Part shown: positions 46,759 to 56,007 of the stretch, one piece after another
Layout: every line of letters begins with the position of its first letter
How positions within the stretch are numbered: position 1 is the first letter of the stretch
Assembly (NCBI RefSeq): GCF_008360935.1
Contig: NZ_SRXO01000003.1
Coordinates: 1 to 64,000, forward strand
Origin: Siccirubricoccus phaeus
GTDB lineage: Bacteria; Pseudomonadota; Alphaproteobacteria; Acetobacterales; Acetobacteraceae
Reading direction: 5' to 3'
DNA length: 64,000 nucleotides
Notes under the pieces: model-generated
Database searches by the model: none
What the model was told of the DNA's origin: nothing
The model's input: the letters and a program-made list of their open reading frames with translations, nothing else
Program-made: the position numbers and the translations under genes

Positions 46759-48449
46759 GAGGCATCCTCCGGGTTCAGCCAGCGGCGCAGCACGGAAACC
46801 GCCTCATCGGGATGCGCGTCGATCAGGTCGGTCAGCGCCTTGATGGCGGAGGCGCGCATCTGCCCCTGCACATTCTGCACCTGCACCATCGCCTCCGCAT
46901 CGCCATTGGCGACGGCGGCCAGCGTCGCGGCGACGGTCGCGGCATCGGCGCCGGGCGGCAGGGCGGCCAGCGCGGCAAGGGCCGCCGGGTTGCCGGCCAG
47001 CGCCGCCTCCGCCGCCGCGCCTTCCGCCAGCGCGCCCTCCGCCCCGGCCGCGGCCAGGGCCGGCTGCGGCAGCAGCGTGGCGGCGAGGCGCACGACCATC
47101 GGCTTGCCGATCAGCAGGATGGCGGCGAGCGCCACCAGCGCCAGCAGCACGCTTTCCAGCAGCCGGGTGCCGAGCACCGGGGCGATCGGCAGGCCAAGGA
47201 AGGCCTCCGGCGCCGGCGGGGCCAGCCCGTCCTCGGCGAAGCGCATGGAGACCACCTCCACCCGATCGCCGCGCCGCTCATCGAAGCCGACGGCGCTGCG
47301 GACCAGGGTGGCGATGCGCGCCAGCTCCTCCGGCGTGCGTTCGCGCCAGCGCGGCGCGCCGCCCTCCTGCGGCTCCATCACCCCGTCCACCAGCACGGCG
47401 ACGGAGAGCCGCTTCACCACCGGCCCTTCCCGCAAGGTGGTGCGGTTGGTGCGGCCGATCTCGAAATTCGTGGTCTCCTCGGTGCGGCTTTCCGAGGTGC
47501 CGCCGGCCGCCGCCTGCTCGGCCCCCGGGATGTTGCCGGCGACGGAGGTGGGCTGCGGCTCGCTGTTGCGGCTCTGCTCGGCGGAGCTCTGCTGGCTGCG
47601 CGGCACCTGGTTGTCCGGGTCGAAGCGCTCCTCGCGCGTCTCGACCCGGTCGAAATCCAGCTCTACCGTGGTTTCCGCCCGCACCCGGCCGGGGCCGAGG
47701 CTGCGTTCCAGCAGCTCCTCCACCGCCCGTCCCAGGCGCATTTCCTGGGCGCGGCGCAATTCCTCCTGGGTCAGGGATTGGGTGGCGGCGGCCAGCGCCT
47801 GGCCGCCGCGCGCCAGCAGCTCGCCCCGGCTGTCCACGATGGAGATGTTCTGCGGCCGGAGGCCGGGCACCGCGGTGGCGACCAGGTGCAGCACCGCCTG
47901 CACGCCTTCGCGGTCCAGCCGCTGGCTGCCCTGCATGGCCAGGACGACGGAGGCCTGCGCCTCGCCCCGCTCGCGCGAGAAGGCTTCCCGCCGCGGCAGC
48001 ACCAGATGTACCCGGGCGGCGCGGACGCCGGCGAGGCCGCGGATGGTCCGCCCCAGCTCGCCTTCCATGGCGCGCAGCCGGTTCATGTCCTGCTGGAAGG
48101 GGCTGGTGGTCAGGCTTTCGTTGCGGTCGAAGATCTCCCACCCTACCCCGCCGCCGGCCGGCAGGCCTTCCCGCGCCAGCATCAGGCGGAGGCGGGGGAT
48201 CTGGTCCACCGGCGCCAGCACCTGGGTGCCGTTGCCGGCGATGCGGTAGGGCACGCGCTGGCGGTCCAGCGCTGCCACCACCGCCGCCGCGTCGCGGCTT
48301 TCCATCTCCCCGAACAGCGCCGCCATGGGCGGCTCCCCGGCGCGGAAGGCGAGTACCGCGAGCAGCACCAGCAGCCCGATGCCGACGGCGGCCAGCGCCG
48401 CCAGCCGCCTGGGACCCAGGGCCTGCAGCCCGGCCAGGAGTCCGGCCAT
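46755..48449 (-). CDS. fliF: Flagellar MS-ring protein FliF
   Basis: FliF (564 residues) builds the inner-membrane MS ring. Two membrane spans are visible at about residues 16-36 and near 420-440 ([20 protein letters not shown]), flanking periplasmic ring-building domains ([39 protein letters not shown]). The C-terminal [21 protein letters not shown] region contains the FliG-binding helix. ATG at 48449 follows a perfect AGGAGGT. It heads the fliFGH-fliN-flbD unit. Confidence 0.96.
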   Translation of the reverse strand: MAGLLAGLQALGPRRLAALAAVGIGLLVLLAVLAFRAGEPPMAALFGEMESRDAAAVVAALDRQRVPYRIAGNGTQVLAPVDQIPRLRLMLAREGLPAGGGVGWEIFDRNESLTTSPFQQDMNRLRAMEGELGRTIRGLAGVRAARVHLVLPRREAFSRERGEAQASVVLAMQGSQRLDREGVQAVLHLVATAVPGLRPQNISIVDSRGELLARGGQALAAATQSLTQEELRRAQEMRLGRAVEELLERSLGPGRVRAETTVELDFDRVETREERFDPDNQVPRSQQSSAEQSRNSEPQPTSVAGNIPGAEQAAAGGTSESRTEETTNFEIGRTNRTTLREGPVVKRLSVAVLVDGVMEPQEGGAPRWRERTPEELARIATLVRSAVGFDERRGDRVEVVSMRFAEDGLAPPAPEAFLGLPIAPVLGTRLLESVLLALVALAAILLIGKPMVVRLAATLLPQPALAAAGAEGALAEGAAAEAALAGNPAALAALAALPPGADAATVAATLAAVANGDAEAMVQVQNVQGQMRASAIKALTDLIDAHPDEAVSVLRRWLNPEDAS

Positions 48450-49023
48450 CACGCCACCTCCTGTGGCCCAGCGCGTCCTGGCATGTGCTGCCTGCCTCGC
48501 CTTTCCCGCTGCCCGCTGCCGGTCCAGCACCGGCCGGCAGAAAATGCCGCAGGCCGGTTGCAGCCGGGTTAACCGGCCTGGGTAGAGATGCCGGCGGTCC
48601 CGGCTCCGGTCAGCGAGGCGGAAAGTCGGCCGAAGTCAACGGATTGACCGGGTTCACCCGGCGCGGCCTGTTGGTTGGGCCTGCCGGCCCCGGGGCGGAG
48701 TCGAGGGAAGCGCTGCCGGCTGTGCCGGCAACTCCCCCAGCGAGGGTGCAGGGGCAGAGTCGCCGGCCGGGGCGGCGGCGCGGAGCCCCATGCCCCCACC
48801 GCATGCGGCCGATGCACCCGCCGGGCCCGCCGATGATTTACACTGTTCCGTCACCTTGATATGTCCCCGCCCGCAGGCCCCCAGGCCGCTTCCTCCGCCA
48901 GCCCGCCCCGTTTCCCCGCCGGGGCGGCCGACCCTGGCTTGAACGTGAACCCAGATGCCCGGGGCCGGGGTGACGGATCCCGGGGCTTGGCTTTAGGCGT
49001 CCCGCCCGGATGAGGCTCCCTGC
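48450..49023. other. Divergent fliF-prs intergenic region
   Basis: This 574-bp gap must hold the promoters of the fliF operon (minus) and prs (plus). It is GC-rich with several short inverted repeats. I could not place a GG-N10-GC sigma-54 element or a good sigma-70 promoter with confidence, and no open frame in it resembles a gene. Confidence 0.5.
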
Positions 49024-49956
49024 ATGAAGATCGTCGCCTGCAACAGCAACCGCCCGCTCGCCGAAGCCGTGGCGGCTGCGCTCGGCCTGCCGCTGACCAG
49101 CGCCTCCATCCGCCGCTTCGCCGACATGGAGGTGTTCGTCGAGATCAACGAGAATGTCCGCGGCGAGGATGTCTTCATCGTCCAGTCCACCAGCTACCCG
49201 GCCAACGACAACCTGATGGAGCTGCTGATCACCCTGGACGCGCTGCGCCGCGCCAGCGCCCGGCGGGTGACCGCGGTGATCCCCTATTTCGGCTATGCCA
49301 GGCAGGACCGGAAATCCGGCTCCCGCACCCCCATCTCCGCCAAGCTGGTGGCGAACCTCATCACCGCCGCCGGCGCCAACCGGGTGCTGACCATGGATCT
49401 GCATGCGGCGCAGATCCAGGGCTTCTTCGACATCCCGGTGGACAACCTCTTCGCCGCGCCGCTGTTCAGCCGCGACATCCAGGAGCGCTACAAGGGCCGC
49501 GACCTGATGGTGGTCTCCCCCGATGTCGGCGGCGTGGTGCGGGCCCGGGCACTCGCCTCGCGCATCCACACCGACCTCGCCATCATCGACAAGCGTCGCC
49601 CGCGCGCCGGCGTCTCCGAGGTGATGAACGTGATCGGCGAGGTCGAAGGCCGGCACTGCATCCTGGTGGACGACATCGTCGACTCCGGCGGCACCCTCTG
49701 CAACGCCGCCGAGGCGCTGATCAAGAACGGCGCCACCGGCGTTTCCGTCTATGTCACCCATGGCGTCTTCTCGGGCGGCGCGGTGGCGCGGGTCGGCGCC
49801 TCGCCCATCGAGCAGATGGTGGTGACGGACAGCATCCTGGCGACCGAGGCGGTGCGCGTCTCCTCCAATATCCGCCAGCTCACCATCGCCCCGCTGCTGG
49901 CCGAGGCGATGCGGCGCATTTCCGAGGAAAGCTCGGTCTCCTCCCTCTTCAACTGA
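49024..49956 (+). CDS. prs: Ribose-phosphate pyrophosphokinase
   Basis: Prs (310 residues) makes PRPP from ribose 5-phosphate and ATP for nucleotide, His and Trp synthesis. Signature stretches are the catalytic flexible-loop region [17 protein letters not shown], the ATP-side [19 protein letters not shown] and the PRPP-binding loop [15 protein letters not shown]. Length is normal. In many alphaproteobacteria prs is close to rplY-pth-ychF, as here but with insertions. Confidence 0.99.
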   Translation: MKIVACNSNRPLAEAVAAALGLPLTSASIRRFADMEVFVEINENVRGEDVFIVQSTSYPANDNLMELLITLDALRRASARRVTAVIPYFGYARQDRKSGSRTPISAKLVANLITAAGANRVLTMDLHAAQIQGFFDIPVDNLFAAPLFSRDIQERYKGRDLMVVSPDVGGVVRARALASRIHTDLAIIDKRRPRAGVSEVMNVIGEVEGRHCILVDDIVDSGGTLCNAAEALIKNGATGVSVYVTHGVFSGGAVARVGASPIEQMVVTDSILATEAVRVSSNIRQLTIAPLLAEAMRRISEESSVSSLFN

Positions 49957-50079
49957 GGGCGCCGGCACCGCCGGGCGGCGGCACGGCTCCCCCCGCCCCC
50001 TGACCCGCATTTAGCCGGTTGCGCGAAAGCCCGGCCTCGGGGAGGCTGCGCCGGCCCGCTGTTGAGGGGAGGCATTCCA

Positions 50080-50697
50080 ATGAAGCTGTACTACGCGCCC
50101 GGCGCCTGCTCGGTCGGCATCCATGTGCTGCTCGAGGAGATCGGCAAGCCCTATGAGGCGGAGGCGGTGAATCTGCGCGAGGGCGCGCAATTCAAGCCGG
50201 ACTTCACCGCCATCAACCCGAAATCCAAGGTGCCGACCCTGGTGAAGGATGACGGCGCCGTCATCACCGAATTCCCCGCCATCGCCACCTGGCTGGCCAG
50301 CAGCTTCCCGGAGGCGAAGCTGCTGCCGCAGGGCGCCGACAAGCTGGCCAAGGCGCTGGAATACGTGGATTACGCGGTGGCGACGCTGCATATGCAGGGC
50401 TTCTCCCGCATCTTCCGCCCGTCCAATTACGCGCCCAACGAGGCCGACCATGAGGCGGTGAAGGCGAAGGGGGAGGAGATCTTCTCCAAGGGCCTGGCGA
50501 TCTTCGACAAGGCGCTGGAGGGCAAGGACTACCTGCTGGGCGAATTCTCCTTCGCCGATGCGGCGCTGTTCTATGTCTCCTTCTGGTGGAAGGGGCGGCT
50601 GGGCAAGGAGCTGCCGCCGAATGTCGCGGCGCATTACGCCCGCATGCTGGCCCGGCCGGCGGTGCAGCGCACGCTGCAGGCCGAGGGGCTGGCATAG
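50080..50697 (+). CDS. Glutathione S-transferase family protein
   Basis: A 205-residue cytosolic GST. The thioredoxin-like N-terminal domain starts MKLYYAPGACSVGIHVLLEE with a candidate active Ser/Cys at residues 10-11, and the glutathione-binding cis-Pro block is SKVPTLVKDDGAVITEFPAI. The C-terminal helical domain includes [25 protein letters not shown] is seven bases before the ATG at 50080. The substrate is unknown. A perfect hairpin starts three bases after the stop. Confidence 0.9.
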   Translation: MKLYYAPGACSVGIHVLLEEIGKPYEAEAVNLREGAQFKPDFTAINPKSKVPTLVKDDGAVITEFPAIATWLASSFPEAKLLPQGADKLAKALEYVDYAVATLHMQGFSRIFRPSNYAPNEADHEAVKAKGEEIFSKGLAIFDKALEGKDYLLGEFSFADAALFYVSFWWKGRLGKELPPNVAAHYARMLARPAVQRTLQAEGLA

Positions 50698-50700
50698 CTT

Positions 50701-50760
50701 CCCATGACGTTGCTGGCGCAACGTCATGGGGGCCCGGAGGCGCCCGGTGATCGGCGCCTC
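50701..50760 (+). terminator. Paired hairpins after the GST gene (family 2 front part)
   Basis: CCCATGACGTTG (50701-50712) pairs with CAACGTCATGGG (50719-50730). A second stem GAGGCGCC/GGCGCCTC follows before 50760. No T tract is present. This is the front part of the composite element ending at 50800. Confidence 0.7.
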
Positions 50761-50800
50761 GCACAGCCTGCCGCGGCGAAGCCGCGGCAGGACAACGGGC
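50761..50800 (+). repeat. Family 2 stop-codon-linked palindrome, copy 2
   Basis: GCACAG, stem CCTGCCGCGGC, loop GAA, stem GCCGCGGCAGG, ACAACGGGC. It is in sense orientation 63 bp after the GST stop and is preceded by two hairpins that start three bases after that stop. Confidence 0.87.
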
Positions 50801-50881
50801 AGGGGGTGGGCGGCGTGCCGCCCATGGCCCGGCTGCGGGGCCGCCATCCCCGGCCCGCTCACTGACAAGGAAGGCTGATTC

Positions 50882-51463
50882 ATGGTGGCGCTCAATCCGA
50901 CCGGGTTCTGGTTCCTGCGGCATGGCGAGACCGATTGGAACGCGCAGGGACTCTCCCAGGGCACCACCGACATCCCGCTGAACAGCGTCGGCCTGCTGCA
51001 GGCGGAGCGGGCGGCGAAGACGCTGCTGGGCCTTGGCCCCATCGCCACCATCGTCAGCTCGCCGCTCGGCCGGGCCAGGGTCACGGCGGAGATCGCCGGC
51101 CGGGCGCTGGGCCTGCCCGTCGCCATCGACCCCGATCTGCGGGAGGTCGAGTTCGGCGAGCAGGAAGGCCAGCCGATGGGCGATTGGTATGATGACTGGA
51201 TCGCCGGCACCTACACGCCCGCCGGTGCCGAGACCTTCGCCGCCCTGCACGACCGCGCGGTCGGCGCCATCAACCGTGCCACGGCCCGGCCCGGCCCGGT
51301 GCTGGTGGTGGCGCATGGGGCGCTGATGCGCGCCCTGCGCCTGGCCTTCGGGCATGAGCCGAATGTCCGCACCCCGAACGCCCTGCCGATCTGGTGCGCC
51401 CCGCCGAAGGATGGCGGCCGGGTGTGGGAGGTGACGCCGGCGGCGCTGACGCCGGACGCTTAG
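50882..51463 (+). CDS. Histidine phosphatase family protein
   Basis: A 193-residue member of the phosphoglycerate mutase-like branch. The catalytic RHG is in FLRHGETDWNAQG (about 12-24), the acidic donor region is DLREVEFGEQEG, and the second His is in VLVVAHGALMRAL. It could be a phosphatase or a cofactor-dependent mutase (broad-specificity GpmB type). Its TAG stop forms part of the first inverted repeat of the following repeat cluster. Confidence 0.88.
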   Translation: MVALNPTGFWFLRHGETDWNAQGLSQGTTDIPLNSVGLLQAERAAKTLLGLGPIATIVSSPLGRARVTAEIAGRALGLPVAIDPDLREVEFGEQEGQPMGDWYDDWIAGTYTPAGAETFAALHDRAVGAINRATARPGPVLVVAHGALMRALRLAFGHEPNVRTPNALPIWCAPPKDGGRVWEVTPAALTPDA

Positions 51464-51511
51464 AGCAGATCGCCGGAGGGCGGCATCGCGCGGAGGCGTG
51501 AATCTGCTCTA
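51461..51511. repeat. Inverted repeat beginning in the phosphatase stop codon (family 1-like)
   Basis: TAGAGCAGAT (51461-51470) pairs with ATCTGCTCTA (51502-51511) around a 31-base loop. The first three bases are the stop codon of the upstream gene. Confidence 0.8.
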
Positions 51512-51522
51512 CAATCCATAAG

Positions 51523-51566
51523 CTAGAGCGGTTTCGCGCTGCACAGTCAGCGTGAAGCCGCTCTAG
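51523..51566. repeat. Family 1 hairpin, single unit
   Basis: CTAGAGCGG (51523-51531) pairs perfectly with CCGCTCTAG (51558-51566). The stem continues imperfectly inward through TTTCGCGCTG and CAGCGTGAAG to a 6-base loop. The outer arm equals that of copy B. Confidence 0.88.
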
Positions 51567-51711
51567 CAGGCTGCTGAAAAAGGAAAATCGGAGGGCACCG
51601 GCGCAACCTTGCTTCGCGTCGCGCCGATGCGCGCGGTTGATTCGCGACGCGCCGTCCCTCGACTCTTTATCGGACTCCGTTGCGATGCCGGGGGACTTTT
51701 TCAGCAGCCTG
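51567..51711. mobile_element. MITE-like element with perfect 16-bp terminal inverted repeats
   Basis: CAGGCTGCTGAAAAAG (51567-51582) is repeated exactly in inverted form at 51696-51711. The 145-bp element encodes no protein; its interior is partly self-complementary, so it could fold as one long hairpin. It directly abuts the family 1 hairpin on its left. No transposase is nearby and no clear target duplication was identified. Confidence 0.75.
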
Positions 51712-51715
51712 TCAG

Positions 51716-51812
51716 AGCGTGATCGGTTGAGGCCAAATCGGCGAAACCATGGATCACGCCACCAGACAATGAACCGGAGCGGGACGGTGAGCGAGGCTCA
51801 ACCGATCCCGCT
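51716..51812. repeat. Inverted repeat upstream of the DUF2339 gene end
   Basis: AGCGTGATCGGTTGAG (51716-51731) pairs with CTCAACCGATCCCGCT (51797-51812) at 15 of 16 positions. It ends 18 bp from the DUF2339 stop on the opposite strand and fills the rest of the 366-bp gap. Confidence 0.75.
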
Positions 51813-51829
51813 TCAGCGCCCCGCCTGGC

Positions 51830-54478
51830 TCAGCCCGGCCCGGCCGGCACGGGCGGCGGCGCCGGGCTGACCACGAAGCGCCGATAGACCCAGCCCAGCG
51901 CGATCAGCGCCAGCCCCAGCCCGAGGAAGCTCAGCACCCGCCACAGCCCGGTCAGCTCCGCCATATCCACCAGGAAGGCCTTGCCGATGGTCAGGCCGAT
52001 CACCGCGAGCGCCGCCAGCCGCAGCGCCTTGGCCCCGGTCCTGATCCCCAGCGCCAGCAGCGCCCCACCGAAGGCCAGCCAGGCACCGCTATAGGCCCAG
52101 AGCTCGGCGGCCGGGACCTCCTCGAAATCCAGCGCCATCTCCACCGGGTGGAAGCGGTGCCGCACCGTCAGCGTCACCCAGGCGAAGGCGCCGAGCAGCG
52201 CCTGCACCGCCAGCACCCGCGCCAGCCAGGGCGCCGCCGCCCGCCGCGCCGCGAAGCCGGCCAGCACGGCCGGCACCAGGAAAGCCAGGCTCAGCTCGTT
52301 GAAGACCGGCCAGGGCCAGAGCGTCTCGCCCGGGGTGAAGGCCGGGTTCTCCGCCAGCAGCACCAGGGAGAACCCGGCCAGCCCCAGGAAGAGCAGCCGC
52401 CACCCCCAGCCCAGCACCTCCCGCCCGCCGAGCCGCCGATCCAGCCCTCGCGCCAGGCTGGCGAGCACGGCGAGCGCCGTCGCCTGCAGCGCCATTTCGC
52501 GGAAGCCGATCGCCGCCTCCGGCAGCAGCGCGCCGCTGCCCATGGCGTGGCGGATTTCCAGCAGCACGAGGGCGGTGAGGAGGGCGAGCGCCCCACCCTC
52601 CAGCACCCCCACCACCGCATCCTCCCGCCGTCGGGCGAAGACCCAGGCGGCCAGGGCGAAGCCGGCGGCCGGCGCGGCATAGGCCGGCAGCAGCCCGTTC
52701 AGCAGCGGCGTGGTGCCGAGTGCATACTCGGCGACGTTCCAGTTCAGCAGCAGCCGCGCCAGCACCACCAGCGCCACCGCCAGGGCGACCCAGCGCAGGG
52801 CGGGCAGCCCGGCCCGCCCCTCGATCCAGGCGAGCGGCGGCAGCAGCAGGGCGATGGCGAGGGTCAGCCACTGGTCGCTGAGCAGCATGGCGGCGCCGAG
52901 CGCCAGCGCCGCCACCGCCCCGGCCGCATGCGCGCCCGCCCGCGCCGTCGCGCCCTGCCGGGCGGCGCGCGCCGCCCAGCCCGTCAGCGCCGCCGCCAGG
53001 GCCAGCGCCGCCAGCGCCCAGCGCGCATCCAGGGCGAAGCCCCGCACCCGCGCATAGGCGGCGAGCAACGCCAGCACCGGCACCGCCGCCGGCAGCGCCG
53101 CCCAGGCCAGGGGCCGTGCGCTCCGCCCCTCCTGCCAGGCCCCCGCCAGGGCGTGCAGCAGCGCCAGCGCCAGGGCGGCGCCGAGGAAGGGCCGCAGCGC
53201 CTCCGGCAGCCAGGGATGGATCGGCAGCATGGCCTGCGCCACCCCGGCGACCGTCACCGCCTCCTCCGCCGGCAGCCAGCCCGGCACCCGCCAGAGCAGC
53301 AGCATCAGCAGCCCGGCCAGGGCGGAGAGCCAGGGCAGGGCGGCGAGCCTGTCCTCCCGCCAGGCCCGGGCGATCGCCACCGGGCCAAAGGCCAGCATGC
53401 CGATCGCCGGCCAGGGGCTCTCCGCCCCCGGCACCAGCAGCAGCGCCGCCGCCGCCAGCAGCACGAAGGGCAGGAAGGCGAGCCGCCGCCCGATGCCCGA
53501 GTCCAGCGCCGCCCCCGGCAGCAGGAAGAGGTGCAGCGCCGCCGCTGCCGGGGCGAAGAGGGCAGGGGCCCAGAGCGCCTCCCCGCTGCCGGCCACCATG
53601 CCGCCCGCCAGCACCCAGAGCGCCGCCGCGGCGCTGGCCGCCCAGCCGAGCCACGCCGCCGCCACCTGCCGCAGCACCACCAGCGCCGCCGCGGTGACGG
53701 CCAGCAGATAGGCGTAGAGGCCGGGCAGGAAGGGGTCCGCCGTCTGCACCAGGGCCGGCGTCAGATAGGCGCCGGCGATGCCGATGGCGGCGACCAGCGG
53801 GCCGAAGAGCAGCGCCAGGGCGACGCCCGCCAGCGCCGCCGCCGCCAGCAGGGCGAAGGCGAGCAGCGGCGGCACCAGGCCGTAGAGCGGGCCGGCGGCA
53901 TAGGCCGCGCCGAACAGCAGCGCCACGCCGCCCGCCGCCAGCGCCGCCGGCGCCTGGTCCGGCCAGGGAAGGTTCGGCCGCGCCGCCTGCGGCAGCCGCC
54001 GCAGCCACAGCGCCCCGGCGACCATGGCCAGCCCCAGCAGCGCCGCCAGCACGCAGCGCGGGCCGGGGCCGAGCCAGCCTTCCTCCACCGCCGTCCGCAC
54101 CAGGAAGATGCCGGCCAGCAGCAACGCCGCGGCGCCCAGCCAGACGCCCCAGCGGAGGGTCAGCGCCTCCTCCAGCCCCGGGCGGGGCGGCGGCGGGGCG
54201 ACGGCCTCGGCCGGGGCCGGCCTCGGCTCCGCCGGCGCGGCGGCCGGTTCCGGCCTCGGCGGCGCCGCCCAGGGGGAAGGGACGGACGTGGCAGCCGCCG
54301 CCCCGGGCGCGACGGCTGCCGCCGGCGTGCCCTCGGCCATGCCCCGGGCCGCCAGGCGCTGCTCCAGCACCGCAACCCGTTGCTCCAGTCGCCCCGCCTT
54401 CAGCCAGCCGGCGATGCCGAGGCCCCAGCCGAGGAAGAAGCCGCCCACCAGCAGCAGGCCGAAAACGATGAAATCCAT
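51830..54478 (-). CDS. DUF2339 family polytopic membrane protein
   Basis: A large (882-residue) membrane protein. An N-terminal anchor (FIVFGLLLVGGFFLGWGLGI) is followed by a short coiled coil (RLEQRVAVLEQRLAARGM), a Pro/Ala-rich linker and then roughly two dozen hydrophobic segments to the C-terminus. The TLRWGVWLGAAALLLAGIFL and ARWALAALALAAAL stretches and the overall layout fit DUF2339 (COG5373), whose function is unknown. It is convergent with the phosphatase gene, across a cluster of inverted repeats. Confidence 0.85.
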   Translation of the reverse strand: MDFIVFGLLLVGGFFLGWGLGIAGWLKAGRLEQRVAVLEQRLAARGMAEGTPAAAVAPGAAAATSVPSPWAAPPRPEPAAAPAEPRPAPAEAVAPPPPRPGLEEALTLRWGVWLGAAALLLAGIFLVRTAVEEGWLGPGPRCVLAALLGLAMVAGALWLRRLPQAARPNLPWPDQAPAALAAGGVALLFGAAYAAGPLYGLVPPLLAFALLAAAALAGVALALLFGPLVAAIGIAGAYLTPALVQTADPFLPGLYAYLLAVTAAALVVLRQVAAAWLGWAASAAAALWVLAGGMVAGSGEALWAPALFAPAAAALHLFLLPGAALDSGIGRRLAFLPFVLLAAAALLLVPGAESPWPAIGMLAFGPVAIARAWREDRLAALPWLSALAGLLMLLLWRVPGWLPAEEAVTVAGVAQAMLPIHPWLPEALRPFLGAALALALLHALAGAWQEGRSARPLAWAALPAAVPVLALLAAYARVRGFALDARWALAALALAAALTGWAARAARQGATARAGAHAAGAVAALALGAAMLLSDQWLTLAIALLLPPLAWIEGRAGLPALRWVALAVALVVLARLLLNWNVAEYALGTTPLLNGLLPAYAAPAAGFALAAWVFARRREDAVVGVLEGGALALLTALVLLEIRHAMGSGALLPEAAIGFREMALQATALAVLASLARGLDRRLGGREVLGWGWRLLFLGLAGFSLVLLAENPAFTPGETLWPWPVFNELSLAFLVPAVLAGFAARRAAAPWLARVLAVQALLGAFAWVTLTVRHRFHPVEMALDFEEVPAAELWAYSGAWLAFGGALLALGIRTGAKALRLAALAVIGLTIGKAFLVDMAELTGLWRVLSFLGLGLALIALGWVYRRFVVSPAPPPVPAGPG

Positions 54479-54699
54479 GCCGCGACGCTAGATCAGGATC
54501 GCCCTGGCACGAAACGCTCCGTGATGGTACCGGCCTGGGGAGGGCCGTCCGGCCGCCCGTCAAGCCCTTTCGCCGTTGCGCCGGCCGCCCCGATCCGCTA
54601 AGGGCCGCGCCGCGCCGGCACCCCTGGAGGCCGGCGTACCTGTTTCCGGGCCCTATCGGCGCGGGCCAGGTCCATACCCATACCAAGCGGAGCACGACC
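54479..54699. other. DUF2339-rplY divergent intergenic region
   Basis: Upstream region (221 bp) shared by the DUF2339 gene and rplY. No gene or clear promoter hexamers were found. GGAG before 54700 supports the rplY start. Confidence 0.4.
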
Positions 54700-55356
54700 A
54701 TGGTCCAGACGATTCGGATCGAGGCCGAGGCGCGCGGGCGGGCCGGTAAGGGGGCGGCACGTGCGACCCGGCGGCAGGGACTCGTCCCTGCGGTGATCTA
54801 CGGCGCGAAGCAGGAGGCGACGCTCATCGCCCTCGACCCGCGCGACGTGATGAAGGAGCTGCAGAAGGGCGGCTGGCAGTCCCACCTCTATGAGGTGGCG
54901 GTGAAGGATGGCACGACCGTGCGCACCCTGATGCGCGACGTGCAGTTCCACCCGGTCACGGACCGCCCGATCCATGTGGATTTCCAGCGCCTGGCGGTGG
55001 GCCAGCGCATCCGCGTGCGGGTGCCGGTGCATTTCCTGAACGAGGCGACCTGCCCGGGCATCAAGGCCGGCGGCGTGCTGAACGTGGTGCGGCGCGAGCT
55101 GGAAGTGCTGGCCGACCCGGATGCGGTGCCGGAGGGCTTCGAGATCGACCTGGCTGAGGCCGGCATCGGCGACAGCCTGCGCTGGTCCGCGGTGAAGGAC
55201 CATTTCGGCACGAAGTCGGTGATCGACCGCGACTTCGTGGTGGCGACCATCGCCGCGCCGACGGTGCAGGAGGAGGCGCCCGCCCCCGCCGCCGCGCCGG
55301 CCGCGCCGGACGCCACCAAGCAGAAGGCCCCTGCCGCCGCGGCCAAGAAGAAGTAA
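54700..55356 (+). CDS. rplY: 50S ribosomal protein L25/general stress protein Ctc
   Basis: L25 of the long CTC type (218 residues). The N-terminal domain (IRIEAEARGRAGKGAARATR, VPAVIYGAK) binds 5S rRNA; the C-terminal beta domain follows (PVTDRPIHVDFQRLAVGQRI, then FLNEATCPGIKAGGVLN). It ends in an Ala/Pro/Lys-rich tail. pth starts 9 bp downstream, a pairing common in alphaproteobacteria. Confidence 0.97.
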   Translation: MVQTIRIEAEARGRAGKGAARATRRQGLVPAVIYGAKQEATLIALDPRDVMKELQKGGWQSHLYEVAVKDGTTVRTLMRDVQFHPVTDRPIHVDFQRLAVGQRIRVRVPVHFLNEATCPGIKAGGVLNVVRRELEVLADPDAVPEGFEIDLAEAGIGDSLRWSAVKDHFGTKSVIDRDFVVATIAAPTVQEEAPAPAAAPAAPDATKQKAPAAAAKKK

Positions 55357-55365
55357 GGCGGCGGG

Positions 55366-56007
55366 ATGGCGCGCCCCGGTCCTGCGACGGGGACCGCCCT
55401 CCCTTCCGGCGGCCCGCTGCCCAAGGGGCCCCTGTTGTGGGTCGGGCTCGGCAACCCCGAGCCCTCCCAGGCGCGGCACCGCCACAATATCGGCTTCATG
55501 GCACTGGACGAGATCGCCCGGCGCCATGGCTTCTCCCCCTGGCGGCAGCGCTTCAAGGGGCTGGTGGCGGAAGGCGGCATCGGCGGCGTGAAGATCATCG
55601 CGCTGAAGCCGCTCACCTACATGAACGGCTCCGGCGAGGCGGTGCAGCCCGCCGCGGCCTTCCACAAGATTCCGCCCGATTGCATCGCCGCCTTCCATGA
55701 CGAGCTGGACCTGGTGCCGGGCAAGGTGCGGGTGAAGAAGGGCGGCGGCGCGGCCGGGCATAACGGCTTGCGGGACATGCAGCGGGCGCTGGGGTCGCCG
55801 GAATTCTGGCGGGTGCGGCTCGGCATCGGCCATCCCGGGCACAAGGACCGGGTGACGGGCCATGTGCTGGGCAATTTCGCCAAGGTGGATGAGGCTTGGC
55901 TGGCCCGGCTGCTGGAGGCGGTGGCCGAGGCGGCGCCCCTGCTGGCGACCGGAAAGCCGGAGGAGTTCATGACGCGCGTCGCGCTGCTGACGCAGGAGGC
56001 TGGCTGA
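55366..56007 (+). CDS. pth: Peptidyl-tRNA hydrolase
   Basis: Pth (213 residues) recycles peptidyl-tRNA. Catalytic and binding residues are visible in GLGNPEPSQARHRHNIGFMAL (in part: GLGNPE and RHRHNIGF with the catalytic His), FHDELDL and GGGAAGHNGLRDM. The N-terminus has about 20 residues before the conserved LLWVGLGNPE, so a later start is possible. The TGA stop shares one base with the ATG of the next gene. Confidence 0.97.
   Translation: MARPGPATGTALPSGGPLPKGPLLWVGLGNPEPSQARHRHNIGFMALDEIARRHGFSPWRQRFKGLVAEGGIGGVKIIALKPLTYMNGSGEAVQPAAAFHKIPPDCIAAFHDELDLVPGKVRVKKGGGAAGHNGLRDMQRALGSPEFWRVRLGIGHPGHKDRVTGHVLGNFAKVDEAWLARLLEAVAEAAPLLATGKPEEFMTRVALLTQEAG

Noticed and set aside
48450-48620. A sigma-54 promoter for the fliF operon
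   Set aside because: Expected from FlbD, but I found no GG-N10-GC element with good flanking bases; only partial matches with wrong spacing.
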